A stretch of DNA of 64,000 nucleotides from Chryseobacterium sp. BGARF1 (GTDB lineage: Bacteria; Bacteroidota; Bacteroidia; Flavobacteriales; Weeksellaceae), in the NCBI RefSeq assembly GCF_001677955.1, contig NZ_LELA01000043.1, positions 62,001-126,000 on the forward strand, given 5' to 3'. The notes beneath the pieces were generated by a model that was not told where the DNA came from, ran no database searches, and was given only the letters and a program-made list of their open reading frames with translations. Made by a program: the position numbers and the translations under genes. Shown here in pieces: positions 1-8,608 of this stretch (position 1 is the stretch's first letter; each line of letters starts with the position of its first letter).

Positions 1-130
1 CTGTAAGAGCGATGTTTCCGTTAATAGGTCCAAATGTAATGTGAGTAATTTTAAGCCAAGCTCCAAGAATTACAATTGCAGCACCGAATGAATAGAAGAA
101 ATTCATCCAAGCATCTTTAGTCTTAAACAT
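1..130 (-). CDS. gldL: GldL, N-terminal part (cut by window edge)
   Basis: Reading leftward from the ATG at 128-130, the frame is open to the window edge and encodes 43 residues starting MFKTKDAWMNFFYSFGAA, with one hydrophobic helix. I recognise this as the start of GldL. In Flavobacteriia, GldL is the inner-membrane protein that partners GldM to form the proton-driven motor of type IX secretion and gliding. It lies directly downstream of gldK on the same strand with a 60-base gap, matching the usual gldKLMN order. Only the first transmembrane segment is visible, so the rest of the protein cannot be assessed. Confidence 0.93.
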   Translation of the reverse strand, partial: MFKTKDAWMNFFYSFGAAIVILGAWLKITHITFGPINGNIALT

Positions 131-190
131 ATATGGTAGTTTTTTTAAGTTTTAAAAATAAATTAATATTGAAAATAATTTCAGTAATTC

Positions 191-1606
191 CTATCTGTTA
201 ACTCTTTTTACTTTAACAGCAGCTTCAGGAATATCTTGTACAGTTCTGAAACCGATATAACTTCTTGCAGAATCTTTATTTTCCCAGTCTCTTGCACCGT
301 TCATCAACATATAACCAACATCTTTCCAAGAACCTCCTCTTACAGATTTTTTATTATCTACTTTAGATTTAATAGAAGGATTTAAAGTAGAAGAGAATCC
401 GTATGAAGAATTGTTATATCCTGAATCAGTCCACTCAGATACGTTACCTGCCATATCAAACAATCCAAAAGAGTTTTTCTTGAATTTTTTCACTGGAGCA
501 GTATAAGTATAAGTTCCTTTTTTCTCATCTTCCATATAGCTACCTCTTTTTGGCTTGAAGTTTGCTAGATAACAACCTCTATCATCCATTAAGTAAGGAC
601 CTCCCCAAGGATACGTTGCATTTTGTTTTCCACCTCTTGCAGCATATTCCCATTCCATTTCGTTAGGAAGACGGAAACGTAAAGTTCTTTGTTGTTTTCT
701 TTTTAAGCTTTCGTTATAATCAGACTTCAATTTAGTTCTGAAGTCACAATATGCTCTAGCTTGATCCCAAGTTACCCCAACAACAGGATAATCTTTGTAA
801 GCTTTGTGCCAGAAATATTGTTCAAATAAAGGCTCGTTATAAGTATAGTGGAAATCATTTACCCAAACTGTTGTATCTGGATAGATTGCAATGCTTTCGC
901 TTCTTAAGAAGTTTACTCCTCTTTGGTTATCGGCGATCGCAGCATCCATGTCTCCCCATCTATAACCATATTTTAATTTACTTACGTCAATAAGTCTTTC
1001 ACTTCCTACTCTAGAAGAAGCAGGCAAATACATAGACTCAAGAACTTCTGCATATTCTACATCCGGATATTTTGATGTATTCCAATGTAATGGAATTTTC
1101 CAATCTAATTTTTTGCTTGCATCAAAACCGTCGTCTCTTCCTCCAGCTCCTTCAAGATATTCCTGATATGGTGTTAAGTTTTCTTCTTTTTTAGCAAGAT
1201 AAGCATAGTCTCCGATGCTTGCGCCTTTACCGCCACCATCGCCACCTTCACCTGCTGCTTCAGCAAGCATTGTTCTAGCGATAGAATCTCTTACGTAATT
1301 GATGAAAACTCTGTATTCTGCATTGGTAGTTTCAGCTTCATCCATAAAGAAAGGAGCTACGGTTACCGTTTTCAAAGGTGCAGTTTCACCATTATTGGTA
1401 AATGATTCATCGGCCATACCAGCAATAAAAGAACCGCCAGGAATTGCCACCATACCATAAGGTCTCTGTGCAACAAATGATTTTGTTTTTTCTCTAGGTA
1501 TCAATTCTCCTTTTGTTCCAGGCTTCCCTACAGAAGAAGATCCACCACCTGAACAAGATACCGATGCTACCGACGCAGACAATAATAAAAGAAATATCCT
1601 TTTCAT
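191..1606 (-). CDS. gldK: GldK, T9SS/gliding outer-membrane lipoprotein
   Basis: A 471-residue lipoprotein with a hydrophobic leader and a cysteine at residue 18 (SVASVSC) as the likely lipidation site. The body is a formylglycine-generating-enzyme-like (FGE-sulfatase) fold, shown by IPGGSFIAG near residue 55, RLPNEMEWEYAARGG around 320 and FGLFDMAGNVSEW around 385. GldK forms the periplasmic ring of the type IX secretion machine together with GldN. A family-typical insert rich in Gly and Asp lies near residues 120-130. The gene is followed by gldL, as in other Flavobacteriia. A TAnnTTTG-like -7 box (TATATTTA on the minus strand, near 1630) sits just upstream. Confidence 0.96.
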   Translation of the reverse strand: MKRIFLLLLSASVASVSCSGGGSSSVGKPGTKGELIPREKTKSFVAQRPYGMVAIPGGSFIAGMADESFTNNGETAPLKTVTVAPFFMDEAETTNAEYRVFINYVRDSIARTMLAEAAGEGGDGGGKGASIGDYAYLAKKEENLTPYQEYLEGAGGRDDGFDASKKLDWKIPLHWNTSKYPDVEYAEVLESMYLPASSRVGSERLIDVSKLKYGYRWGDMDAAIADNQRGVNFLRSESIAIYPDTTVWVNDFHYTYNEPLFEQYFWHKAYKDYPVVGVTWDQARAYCDFRTKLKSDYNESLKRKQQRTLRFRLPNEMEWEYAARGGKQNATYPWGGPYLMDDRGCYLANFKPKRGSYMEDEKKGTYTYTAPVKKFKKNSFGLFDMAGNVSEWTDSGYNNSSYGFSSTLNPSIKSKVDNKKSVRGGSWKDVGYMLMNGARDWENKDSARSYIGFRTVQDIPEAAVKVKRVNR

Positions 1607-1714
1607 GTTAATTTTTATAATTAAGCCGTAAATATATAATTTTTTTAAGAAACTTTTAAGATTTTTTTCAGAATAACGAAAAAAACCTAAACTTATTCTA
1701 TTTTCGAGTACTTT

Positions 1715-3568
1715 TTACTCTACAGTTACAGATTTTGCAAGATTTCTTGGCTGATCTACATTGGCTCCTCTATATACCGCTATATAATAAGCTAATAGTT
1801 GTAAAGGCACTGAAGCTACTATTGGAGAAAAACATTCTGAGGTTTCAGGGATTTCAATCACATAATCAGCCATTGCACTTACCTGTGTATCTCCTTTATT
1901 TACTACTGCGATTACTTTACCTTTTCTAGCCTTAATTTCCTGTACATTGCTTACAATCTTATCATAATGACCTTTTTTAGGTGCAATGATAACAATTGGC
2001 ATGTTTTCGTCAATTAGGGCGATTGGGCCATGCTTCATCTCTGCAGCAGGATACCCTTCTGCATGAATGTAAGAGATTTCTTTTAATTTAAGAGCACCTT
2101 CCAAAGCTGCAGGATAATTGTAACCTCTTCCTAAGTATAAAAAGTTGGTAGCATCGATGAAGTCTTTTGCGATATGCTGAGTAAGCTCATGCGTAGCTTC
2201 TAATACTTCTTCAATCTTTTTAGGGATCGCATCGAGTTCTGAGATAAGACTCATAAATTCGGCAGTTCCTAAATTACCGTTATGGTTTCCTAATTTTAAT
2301 GCAATCAAAGAAAGAATAGTCAACTGAGCTGTAAATGCTTTTGTAGAAGCAACACCAATTTCCGGTCCTGCGTGAGTATAAGACCCCGCATCTGTGATTC
2401 TTGCAATAGAAGAATCTACTACATTACATATACCATATATAAATGCACCTCTTTCTTTTGCTAATTTTAAAGCAGCCATCGTATCTGCCGTTTCTCCTGA
2501 TTGAGAAATCGCTATCACGACATCTTTGTCTGTTACAATAGGGTTTCTGTATCTGAATTCTGATGCATATTCTACTTCTACAGGAATTCTTGCAAACTCT
2601 TCAATTAGATATTCACCGATAAGACCAGCATGCCAAGAAGTACCACAAGCGATAATGATGATTCTGTTAGCATTTTTGAATTTTTCTACATGATCCCAAA
2701 TTCCTGCCATTTTAATAACTCCCTCATTTACAATAAGTCTTCCTCTCATTGTATCGTGGATAGATTTTGGCTGTTCAAAGATTTCTTTAAGCATAAAATG
2801 CTCATATCCACCTTTTTCAATCTGCTCTAAACTTAATTTTAATTCTTGAATTTCAGGAATTATTTTAGAATTATCATTGATTGTTCTGATGTCTACACCT
2901 CCTTCCAAAGAAATTGTTGCCATATGACCTTCTTCAAGATAAATAGCTTCTTTAGTAAACTCAACAAAAGGTGATGCATCAGAAGCAATAAAATATTCTT
3001 GATTACCAATTCCAATTGCTAACGGAGAACCTAATCTCGCAACAACTAAAACCCCTGGATGGTCTTCGTGCATTACCGTAATAGCATATGCTCCATATAC
3101 TTCGTTTAATGCATATCTTACCGCTTCAGGAAAATCTGTTTCGGAATTAAGGTCTGTAAAATACTGAATAAGATTAACTAAAACTTCTGTATCTGTTTCA
3201 GATTTGAAAGAAAAACCTTTCTCCGTAAGCATCGTTTTAATAGTATCATAATTCTCAATGATACCATTATGAACAAGTGCTATTTTTCCGTTATTTGAAA
3301 CATGGGGATGCGAATTTCTATCACTTGGTACACCGTGAGTCGCCCAACGTGTGTGACCCATTCCTATTTTGGAAGTTCCTTTTAAATTATTTGAAATATT
3401 GACCAAATCATCAACCTTACCTTTCGTTTTTTCAACGCTAAAGCTATTGGCAGTGTTTTCTAAAACAATTCCGGCACTGTCGTACCCTCTATATTCTAAT
3501 CTTCTAAGACCGTTGATAACAATATCATAGGCATCTTGAAAACCTGTATAACCAACTATTCCGCACAT
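1715..3568 (-). CDS. glmS: Glutamine--fructose-6-phosphate aminotransferase (isomerizing)
   Basis: A 617-residue cytoplasmic enzyme making glucosamine-6-phosphate from fructose-6-phosphate and glutamine, the entry to UDP-GlcNAc and so to peptidoglycan and LPS. The N-terminus is MCGIVGYTG, whose Cys2 is the class II glutaminase nucleophile, with HTRWATHG and HNGIIENY following. Two SIS sugar-isomerase domains fill the C-terminal half (SQSGETADT and the PRNLAKSVTVE end). Length is normal for GlmS. It is the last gene of a leftward operon after the DUF4270 lipoprotein, 36 bases upstream. I see no glmS ribozyme in that short gap. Confidence 0.98.
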   Translation of the reverse strand: MCGIVGYTGFQDAYDIVINGLRRLEYRGYDSAGIVLENTANSFSVEKTKGKVDDLVNISNNLKGTSKIGMGHTRWATHGVPSDRNSHPHVSNNGKIALVHNGIIENYDTIKTMLTEKGFSFKSETDTEVLVNLIQYFTDLNSETDFPEAVRYALNEVYGAYAITVMHEDHPGVLVVARLGSPLAIGIGNQEYFIASDASPFVEFTKEAIYLEEGHMATISLEGGVDIRTINDNSKIIPEIQELKLSLEQIEKGGYEHFMLKEIFEQPKSIHDTMRGRLIVNEGVIKMAGIWDHVEKFKNANRIIIIACGTSWHAGLIGEYLIEEFARIPVEVEYASEFRYRNPIVTDKDVVIAISQSGETADTMAALKLAKERGAFIYGICNVVDSSIARITDAGSYTHAGPEIGVASTKAFTAQLTILSLIALKLGNHNGNLGTAEFMSLISELDAIPKKIEEVLEATHELTQHIAKDFIDATNFLYLGRGYNYPAALEGALKLKEISYIHAEGYPAAEMKHGPIALIDENMPIVIIAPKKGHYDKIVSNVQEIKARKGKVIAVVNKGDTQVSAMADYVIEIPETSECFSPIVASVPLQLLAYYIAVYRGANVDQPRNLAKSVTVE

Positions 3569-3604
3569 AATTTAATCAAATGTTTTTTTTAAGTATTCTT
3601 AGTT

Positions 3605-5242
3605 TTATTTTTTGGTCCCGTGAGTTACGAGTAACTGAATTTTGTCTTTATTTGAAGAATCAGAACCTACAAAAACAGTTCTTCCCATAGAAAAAGCTCT
3701 TGAAGTATAACTATATCCTGCAATAGAAGTAGAAGCGCTCGGTAAAAATTGAGCAAGATCTATCTTGAAATATTTATCTTTATATTCTTTATAAGTATCT
3801 GCTGATTCAACAATATCTTTTAAAGATCGAGTTACTATAAAATCGTAATAAGCACGCTTTGTATCTGTATTATAAGCTCTTACAGAAATAAAAGTAGCTC
3901 CTAAAGAGGTGAAGTCTGTTGTAAATTCTGTCGTTTCTTTTACTTGGCCATTTACAATTTTTTTATTTCCTTGTACAATTGTAAAATCTTGAGCGCCTGG
4001 CTTAGGATATGGGTTTGCCCATTCTATTTCATCTGTATAAATTCTGATTTTTGCACTGATGATGGCAGCTTTTTCGTCTTGGTAAAGCTTTTTCAGTTCA
4101 TTAATCTCTTCTTCTTTGAATTTTATACCAATAGAATTACCCCCCATTCCTTGTGCATATAATTTTTTATCTCCAGTTTCTTTGTTTTCAAAAGCGTAAT
4201 CGTTGATTCTAGCTCCAAGTCTCTTATACTCATAATAAGCAGAATGCATATTTGTACTTTTCACAGCAAACTCGTATTTTGTTTGAGGTCTTTTTGGAGG
4301 AGCTCCAGTTACAGCTAAATCATTCTTATAATACATAATCAACTCCATATCGTTAGGAGCAAATTGGAATAAGTAACCATCATCTTCAGCTACAGAAACT
4401 TTTAGTCCTCTGAAATGTCTGGTAAAATTCGAAGCATCACTTAGCTCAGGCTGCCCTTTCTTATCAAGAATTTTAGATTGAAATAAAGCTGGTGACAACT
4501 GGATTCTTATACCTGGTGATGATGAAGATGTTATTTGAGAATTATCAGAATCTTTGGTAATGGTTACAGCGCTTACATTCCCCCCTTTAATTTCTTTAGA
4601 ACCTAAAAGAGCATCGTAGGTTTCAAAATTTTTATCAGAATAAACATAATCATTATATCCATTCATAAATTCTTTTACTTCATGTACCTCTAAAGTAAGT
4701 TTCTTTTTGGTTTTCCCAAATTTTGTAATAGGATAAGTATTAACAACTTTTTTAGCATCTATATTAGTACCTATATTTCCATTAGCATCTATACCTCCGT
4801 CCTGATAAACATAATTTTCATCTGTTGTAGTAGCGATAAGCGAATCTATACGATAGCTCGGTTTAAGAACCAAAACTACAGAATCTACGACAGCATTAGT
4901 CCCAAAATCAGGACTATAATTTGCTAATCTAACTTGGGTAAAATAAGATGCCTTTTGCTTACCAAACTGATTTTCATCAAAAGCTCCCAAAACTGCTGTA
5001 GCAGAAGTTGATGAAGAGCTAATAAGATTTAATAATTTAAACGCATCAGTTCTTATGGTATCATTATTTTTTAAATTATAAGCAATAAGGTCATAAGAAG
5101 ACTCAACTCCTTCTGCTGCACCATTTAAAAATAACTGTTCACCTAGAGAATCTGGTTCCGGCTCGCAGTTATAAACCAACACACCCCCTAAAACCATTAC
5201 AGAAAGAATGGTGAAAACTTTTCTAATATTATAAATCATCAA
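3605..5242 (-). CDS. DUF4270 family lipoprotein
   Basis: A 545-residue secreted lipoprotein. A hydrophobic signal segment ends at a cysteine at residue 26 (LVYNCEPEPDSLG), the probable lipid attachment site. The rest is a long beta-rich extracytoplasmic domain matching my memory of DUF4270, a Bacteroidetes family of unknown function. It sits between the GT5-like gene (8-base gap) and glmS (36-base gap), an arrangement I associate with Flavobacteriia. This could mean a role linked to cell-envelope sugar supply, but that is inference. No catalytic motif is visible. Confidence 0.85.
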   Translation of the reverse strand: MMIYNIRKVFTILSVMVLGGVLVYNCEPEPDSLGEQLFLNGAAEGVESSYDLIAYNLKNNDTIRTDAFKLLNLISSSSTSATAVLGAFDENQFGKQKASYFTQVRLANYSPDFGTNAVVDSVVLVLKPSYRIDSLIATTTDENYVYQDGGIDANGNIGTNIDAKKVVNTYPITKFGKTKKKLTLEVHEVKEFMNGYNDYVYSDKNFETYDALLGSKEIKGGNVSAVTITKDSDNSQITSSSSPGIRIQLSPALFQSKILDKKGQPELSDASNFTRHFRGLKVSVAEDDGYLFQFAPNDMELIMYYKNDLAVTGAPPKRPQTKYEFAVKSTNMHSAYYEYKRLGARINDYAFENKETGDKKLYAQGMGGNSIGIKFKEEEINELKKLYQDEKAAIISAKIRIYTDEIEWANPYPKPGAQDFTIVQGNKKIVNGQVKETTEFTTDFTSLGATFISVRAYNTDTKRAYYDFIVTRSLKDIVESADTYKEYKDKYFKIDLAQFLPSASTSIAGYSYTSRAFSMGRTVFVGSDSSNKDKIQLLVTHGTKK

Positions 5243-5250
5243 AATGTATA

Positions 5251-6021
5251 TTAATATAATTTACTGATAGAGTCTACATCAAGGTATTCAGATTTTGAAG
5301 TAGCAGTTTCATTAAAGCCTTTATCTAAATCTCCGTTCAAAAACTCATCACCTTTTACTACTTCATCTACGTAATTCATGCTTTCCACGACAAAACTCTC
5401 GAAGCTCGGTTTATTTAACGCATTTAAATCTGAAATATTATCAAACTTTAGTTTCTCTCCTACATTTTCTGCCAAAGCTGCATCCTTCTCATTATATAAT
5501 GAAAGTACAATTTTAGCATCTTTGAAATAAGTATCAGATTTGTAGTATGTTTTTAAATAAATAGGCACGAAAGAAGACATCCATCCATTTAAGTGGATAA
5601 CATCTGGAACCCAGTTTAATTTTTTAATGGTTTCTATTACACCACGTGCAAAGAATATTGCGCGCTCATCATTATCGTCAAACGCAACTCCTGCATCATC
5701 AAAATAATATTGTTTTCTTTTGAAATATTCTTCATTATCGATAAAATAGACCTGTAGTCTCTCCCCTGGAAGAGAAGCCACCTTAATAATTAAAGGTTGA
5801 TCTAAATCATTGATAATAATATTCATCCCCGAAAGGCGAATCACTTCATGAAGCTGAAATTTCCTCTCACTTATCTGTCCGAATCTTGGCATAAAAACTC
5901 TTACATCATTGCCTTCTTGGTGCATTTTAAGTGCCATTTTGTTTACCACCGCTGCTAAATTTGTATCTTCCTGATAAGGGTACATCTCTGTGGTAATGTA
6001 CAGTATTTTCTGATTGGGCAT
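5251..6021 (-). CDS. Glycogen-synthase-like protein, N-terminal GT5 domain only
   Basis: A 256-residue protein that resembles only the first Rossmann domain of GlgA-type starch/glycogen synthases: LYITTEMYPY at the start, NDVRVFMPRFGQ, and PDVIHLNGWMSSFVPIYLK in the middle. Full GlgA is about 470 residues. The C-terminal ADP-glucose-binding domain is missing, and the usual KxGGLADVV loop reads QEDTNLAAVV here. Glycogen synthesis is therefore unlikely, and a regulatory or structural role is more probable. It begins the operon with the DUF4270 gene and glmS and is divergent from panC. No frameshift remnant of the second domain follows, so this is a short protein and not a fresh break. Confidence 0.8.
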   Translation of the reverse strand: MPNQKILYITTEMYPYQEDTNLAAVVNKMALKMHQEGNDVRVFMPRFGQISERKFQLHEVIRLSGMNIIINDLDQPLIIKVASLPGERLQVYFIDNEEYFKRKQYYFDDAGVAFDDNDERAIFFARGVIETIKKLNWVPDVIHLNGWMSSFVPIYLKTYYKSDTYFKDAKIVLSLYNEKDAALAENVGEKLKFDNISDLNALNKPSFESFVVESMNYVDEVVKGDEFLNGDLDKGFNETATSKSEYLDVDSISKLY

Positions 6022-6059
6022 ATAATTTTTTATATAATTTTAAATAACGCTCTAATATG

Positions 6060-6067
6060 CAAAATTA
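6060..6067 (-). promoter_or_regulatory. Bacteroidetes -7 box for the GT5-like/DUF4270/glmS operon
   Basis: On the minus strand the bases read TAATTTTG, an exact TAnnTTTG match, 38 bases upstream of the first start codon of the operon. No clear TTG -33 box lies at the expected 19-21 base spacing, so support is moderate. Confidence 0.45.
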
Positions 6068-6160
6068 CGAAAAAACATTCAACATTATTCTAATTAACAT
6101 TTTTTTACGATAGTTATTGAGATATTGCATAAAAACTAAAAATAAATATCTTAATATTAG

Positions 6161-6168
6161 TATTTTTG
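6161..6168 (+). promoter_or_regulatory. Bacteroidetes -7 box upstream of panC
   Basis: TATTTTTG is an exact match to TAnnTTTG and lies 20 bases before the panC ATG, giving a very short leader. No matching -33 TTG was found. Confidence 0.45.
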
Positions 6169-6188
6169 AATTGTTATTAAAATAAACT

Positions 6189-7037
6189 ATGGAAGTTCTA
6201 AAAAACAAAAAAACACTTCAGGATTTTATAGAAAGACAGAAGGAAATGGGCAAAAAAATAGGTTTCGCACCTACTATGGGAGCTTTACACAATGGTCATT
6301 TATCATTGTATGAAGCTGCAAGGAAAGAAAATGACCTGGTCATCTCGTCAATTTTTGTAAACCCTACACAGTTTAACAATGCGGAAGATTTAGAAAAATA
6401 TCCAAGAGACACTGATCGAGATATTACTATTCTTAAAACTTCAGGACTTGTAGATGCTGTTTACCTTCCTCAAGTTGAAGATATTTATCCCGAAAAAACA
6501 GAGAGTCAACGCTATGATTACGATGGTTTAGAAAACGAAATGGAAGGAAAATCAAGACCCGGTCATTTTGATGGTGTAGGAACCGTAGTTGAAGAACTTT
6601 TCAGACAAGTAAAAGCAGACAACGCTTACTTTGGAGAAAAAGACTTTCAACAATTAGCCATTATCAAAAAAATGGTTGAAAAGAAACAACTTCCTATTAA
6701 AGTAAAAGGAGTTTCTATCTACAGAGCAGAAAATGGTTTAGCATTAAGCTCAAGAAACCAACGCCTTTCCGAAACAAGAAAAGAGGAGGCTAAAATTATT
6801 TTTGAAACATTAACAAAAGTTAATGAATGGTTCAAAAACACATCTGTTGTTAATATTAAAAAGAATGTAGATGAGATATTCGATAATCAAACCAATATGG
6901 AATTGGAATATTTCCTGATTGCGGATGAAAACACTTTAAAAGAAACCAACCAAAGAGAAGAGAAAAATCCATACAGAGCATTTATTGTAGTAAATGTAGA
7001 TGGAGTAAGATTGATTGACAATATGCACCTGAATTGA
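6189..7037 (+). CDS. panC: Pantothenate synthetase
   Basis: A 282-residue cytoplasmic enzyme joining pantoate and beta-alanine with ATP to make pantothenate, the coenzyme A precursor. Seen directly: the nucleotide-binding block PTMGALHNGHLSL near residue 28, SSIFVNPTQFN, the RPGHFDGVGTVV loop near 118 and the SRNQRLS block near 186, all PanC signatures in the correct order. Length is normal. It is transcribed away from the GT5-like operon and followed by a tRNA cluster on the other strand. panB and panD are not in the window. Confidence 0.97.
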   Translation: MEVLKNKKTLQDFIERQKEMGKKIGFAPTMGALHNGHLSLYEAARKENDLVISSIFVNPTQFNNAEDLEKYPRDTDRDITILKTSGLVDAVYLPQVEDIYPEKTESQRYDYDGLENEMEGKSRPGHFDGVGTVVEELFRQVKADNAYFGEKDFQQLAIIKKMVEKKQLPIKVKGVSIYRAENGLALSSRNQRLSETRKEEAKIIFETLTKVNEWFKNTSVVNIKKNVDEIFDNQTNMELEYFLIADENTLKETNQREEKNPYRAFIVVNVDGVRLIDNMHLN

Positions 7038-7038
7038 T

Positions 7039-7073
7039 AAAAAAATCAAAGGCTTCCGGAAGGAAGCCTTTGA
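7039..7073 (-). terminator. Intrinsic terminator of the tRNA cluster
   Basis: A perfect 12-base-pair stem (7046-7057 with 7062-7073) closes a GGAA loop. The T-run lies on the minus-strand side (A-run 7039-7045 on the plus strand), so it ends leftward transcription from the tRNAs and not panC. Confidence 0.85.
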
Positions 7074-7126
7074 ACACCAAATCACAAAATATTAATATGA
7101 AAAAAATTTACTTTTCAGTAAACTTG

Positions 7127-7199
7127 TGACCCGGCTGGGATTCGAACCCAGGACCCATACATTAAAAGTGTATTGCTCTACCAGCTGAGCTACCGAGTC
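7127..7199 (-). tRNA. tRNA-Lys (anticodon TTT)
   Basis: A 73-base cloverleaf read leftward. The 7-base acceptor stem GACTCGG pairs with CCGGGTC, the D-arm begins TAGCTCAGCTGGTAGAGC, the anticodon loop is CTTTTAA with anticodon TTT, and the T-arm is CTGGGTTCGAATCCCAG. The discriminator is A and no CCA is encoded. It is identical to the copy at 7397-7469. Confidence 0.97.
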
Positions 7200-7278
7200 G
7201 GTCACATAAAATTAACGAGGACAAATATAAAATTTATTTTATAAAAATTCAACTATTAATTAAATATTTTTTTTGCTG

Positions 7279-7361
7279 TGCCTGTGACTGGATTCGAACC
7301 AGCACATCCTTAGGAAACCACCCCCTCAAGATGGCGTGTCTACCAATTTCACCACACAAGC
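7279..7361 (-). tRNA. tRNA-Leu (anticodon GAG)
   Basis: An 83-base class II tRNA read leftward. The acceptor stem GCTTGTG pairs with CACAGGC with one G.T pair, the anticodon stem CCATC/GGTGG encloses TTGAGGG (anticodon GAG), the long variable arm is typical of tRNA-Leu, and the T-arm is CTGGTTCGAATCCAG. It lies between the two tRNA-Lys copies on the same strand. Confidence 0.96.
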
Positions 7362-7396
7362 TATAAAATTACAAAAATCTAGTAATTTTTATTAAG

Positions 7397-7469
7397 TGAC
7401 CCGGCTGGGATTCGAACCCAGGACCCATACATTAAAAGTGTATTGCTCTACCAGCTGAGCTACCGAGTC
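7397..7469 (-). tRNA. tRNA-Lys (anticodon TTT), second copy
   Basis: Identical over all 73 bases, plus a few flanking bases on each side, to the tRNA-Lys at 7127-7199. It is the first tRNA of the leftward cluster Lys-Leu-Lys. The duplication looks like ordinary gene dosage for the AAA codons common in this AT-rich genome. Confidence 0.97.
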
Positions 7470-7585
7470 GGTCACTTTATTATCAAGTTTCATTGTTAAG
7501 TAATGTTCCTTGTTTTCAGTGGTGCAAAGATAGGCGTTTTTTCGTTATCTCAAAACTTTTTCGCAAATTTGTTTAAAATAATTTC

Positions 7586-8101
7586 ATGATAATTTCACTA
7601 GTCGGATACATGGGGAGTGGCAAGTCTCACATTTCCAAAATTTTAAGCGATAAAATAAATTTTAAATTAATTGACCTCGACAAGGAAATTTCTCGTCGAA
7701 ATAAATTGACAATCCCTGAAATCTTCGAAATAAAGGGAGAAATCTACTTTAGAAAATTAGAAAGAGAAACTTTGGAGGAGATTTTAGCCTCACAAGAAAA
7801 TATCGTTTTGAGCCTGGGAGGCGGAACTCCGGTTTATTATAATAATATGGAAATTATTAATAATAGTTCGAAAAGCTTTTTTTTGAGAGCTTCTATTGCT
7901 ACTTTGGCAGAAAGAATTTCAAAACAGAAAGAAAAAAGACCTTTAATAGCAAAAATATCTGATGAAGATCTCCCGGAATTTATCGCCAAACATCTATTTG
8001 AGCGAAATGTATATTATAGTAAAGCACAATTTAGCATAAATACAGATAATAAAAATCCTGAAGACATTCTTCAGGAGATCATAGAAAAGCTCTATCTCTA
8101 G
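7586..8101 (+). CDS. aroK: Shikimate kinase
   Basis: A 171-residue cytoplasmic kinase that phosphorylates shikimate in aromatic amino-acid and chorismate synthesis. The Walker A motif GYMGSGKS is at residues 7-14, DLDKEISRR follows as the shikimate-binding DxD region, GGGTP lies near residue 80, and the lid region KEKRPL is near 117. Length matches the family. It stands alone with no other aro genes in view. A terminator hairpin overlaps its stop codon, so it is probably monocistronic. Confidence 0.96.
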   Translation: MIISLVGYMGSGKSHISKILSDKINFKLIDLDKEISRRNKLTIPEIFEIKGEIYFRKLERETLEEILASQENIVLSLGGGTPVYYNNMEIINNSSKSFFLRASIATLAERISKQKEKRPLIAKISDEDLPEFIAKHLFERNVYYSKAQFSINTDNKNPEDILQEIIEKLYL

Positions 8102-8112
8102 AGCTTTTTCTT
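8085..8112 (+). terminator. Terminator overlapping the aroK stop
   Basis: A perfect 10-base-pair stem (8085-8094 with 8099-8108) around a TCTC loop, followed by T residues. The aroK stop codon lies inside the stem. It may also serve the converging S4-domain gene. Confidence 0.8.
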
Positions 8113-8116
8113 TTAA

Positions 8117-8554
8117 TTAATCGTTGGCTTCAGAATCGTTGCCGTCTTCACCAAAAAAATCGTCCCAATCTGTAAAATCAGCAGTAACATCATTTTCTAC
8201 ATAATCATCCATATCTCTTCTGTCTTTTTTGGTAGGCCTTCCTTCGCCTCGGTTTCGGTAATACTCCTGAGACATCTTTCGCATCATTAACTGCTCATAC
8301 TGGTCTTTATCGGTCACATCTTTAATGTGCAAGGGTACCAATTTAGCTCCTATCCTACTTTTAGGGATTTGTAGTACTTTAATTTTATATTCAATCTGGT
8401 TCTTACGTATTTTAATAACATCTCCTTCTTTTACTTCTTTAGAGGACTTCACAGTCGAGGTTCCAATAGAAACTCTATTCTTTTTTATTTCATCTGCTGA
8501 TACTGATCTTGTTTTATAAAAACGAATGCTCCACAAAAATTTATCTATTCTCAT
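8117..8554 (-). CDS. S4-domain RNA-binding protein (Hsp15-like)
   Basis: A 145-residue protein with an N-terminal S4 RNA-binding domain: MRIDKFLWSIRFYKTRS, then VSIGTSTVKSSKEVKEGD in the second half of the fold. The family includes E. coli Hsp15, which binds stalled 50S subunits carrying nascent chains. The C-terminal third is highly charged (RRDMDDYVENDV) and probably disordered. It converges on aroK and diverges from the lipoprotein at 8609. The assignment to S4/Hsp15 is firm; a heat-shock role in this organism is inferred. Confidence 0.88.
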   Translation of the reverse strand: MRIDKFLWSIRFYKTRSVSADEIKKNRVSIGTSTVKSSKEVKEGDVIKIRKNQIEYKIKVLQIPKSRIGAKLVPLHIKDVTDKDQYEQLMMRKMSQEYYRNRGEGRPTKKDRRDMDDYVENDVTADFTDWDDFFGEDGNDSEAND

Positions 8555-8608
8555 ATTTTTTTATACTTTTGTCGTTATATTATTTGTAAAGTAATTAAAG
8601 TTTTTGAA

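Noticed and set aside
3569..3604. Possible glmS ribozyme before glmS
   Set aside because: The 36-base gap is too short for the ribozyme and no matching core is visible.
7127..7475. Two identical repeats 270 bases apart that could suggest a CRISPR or attachment-site duplication
   Set aside because: They are complete tRNA-Lys genes with a tRNA-Leu between them; ordinary tRNA duplication explains them.
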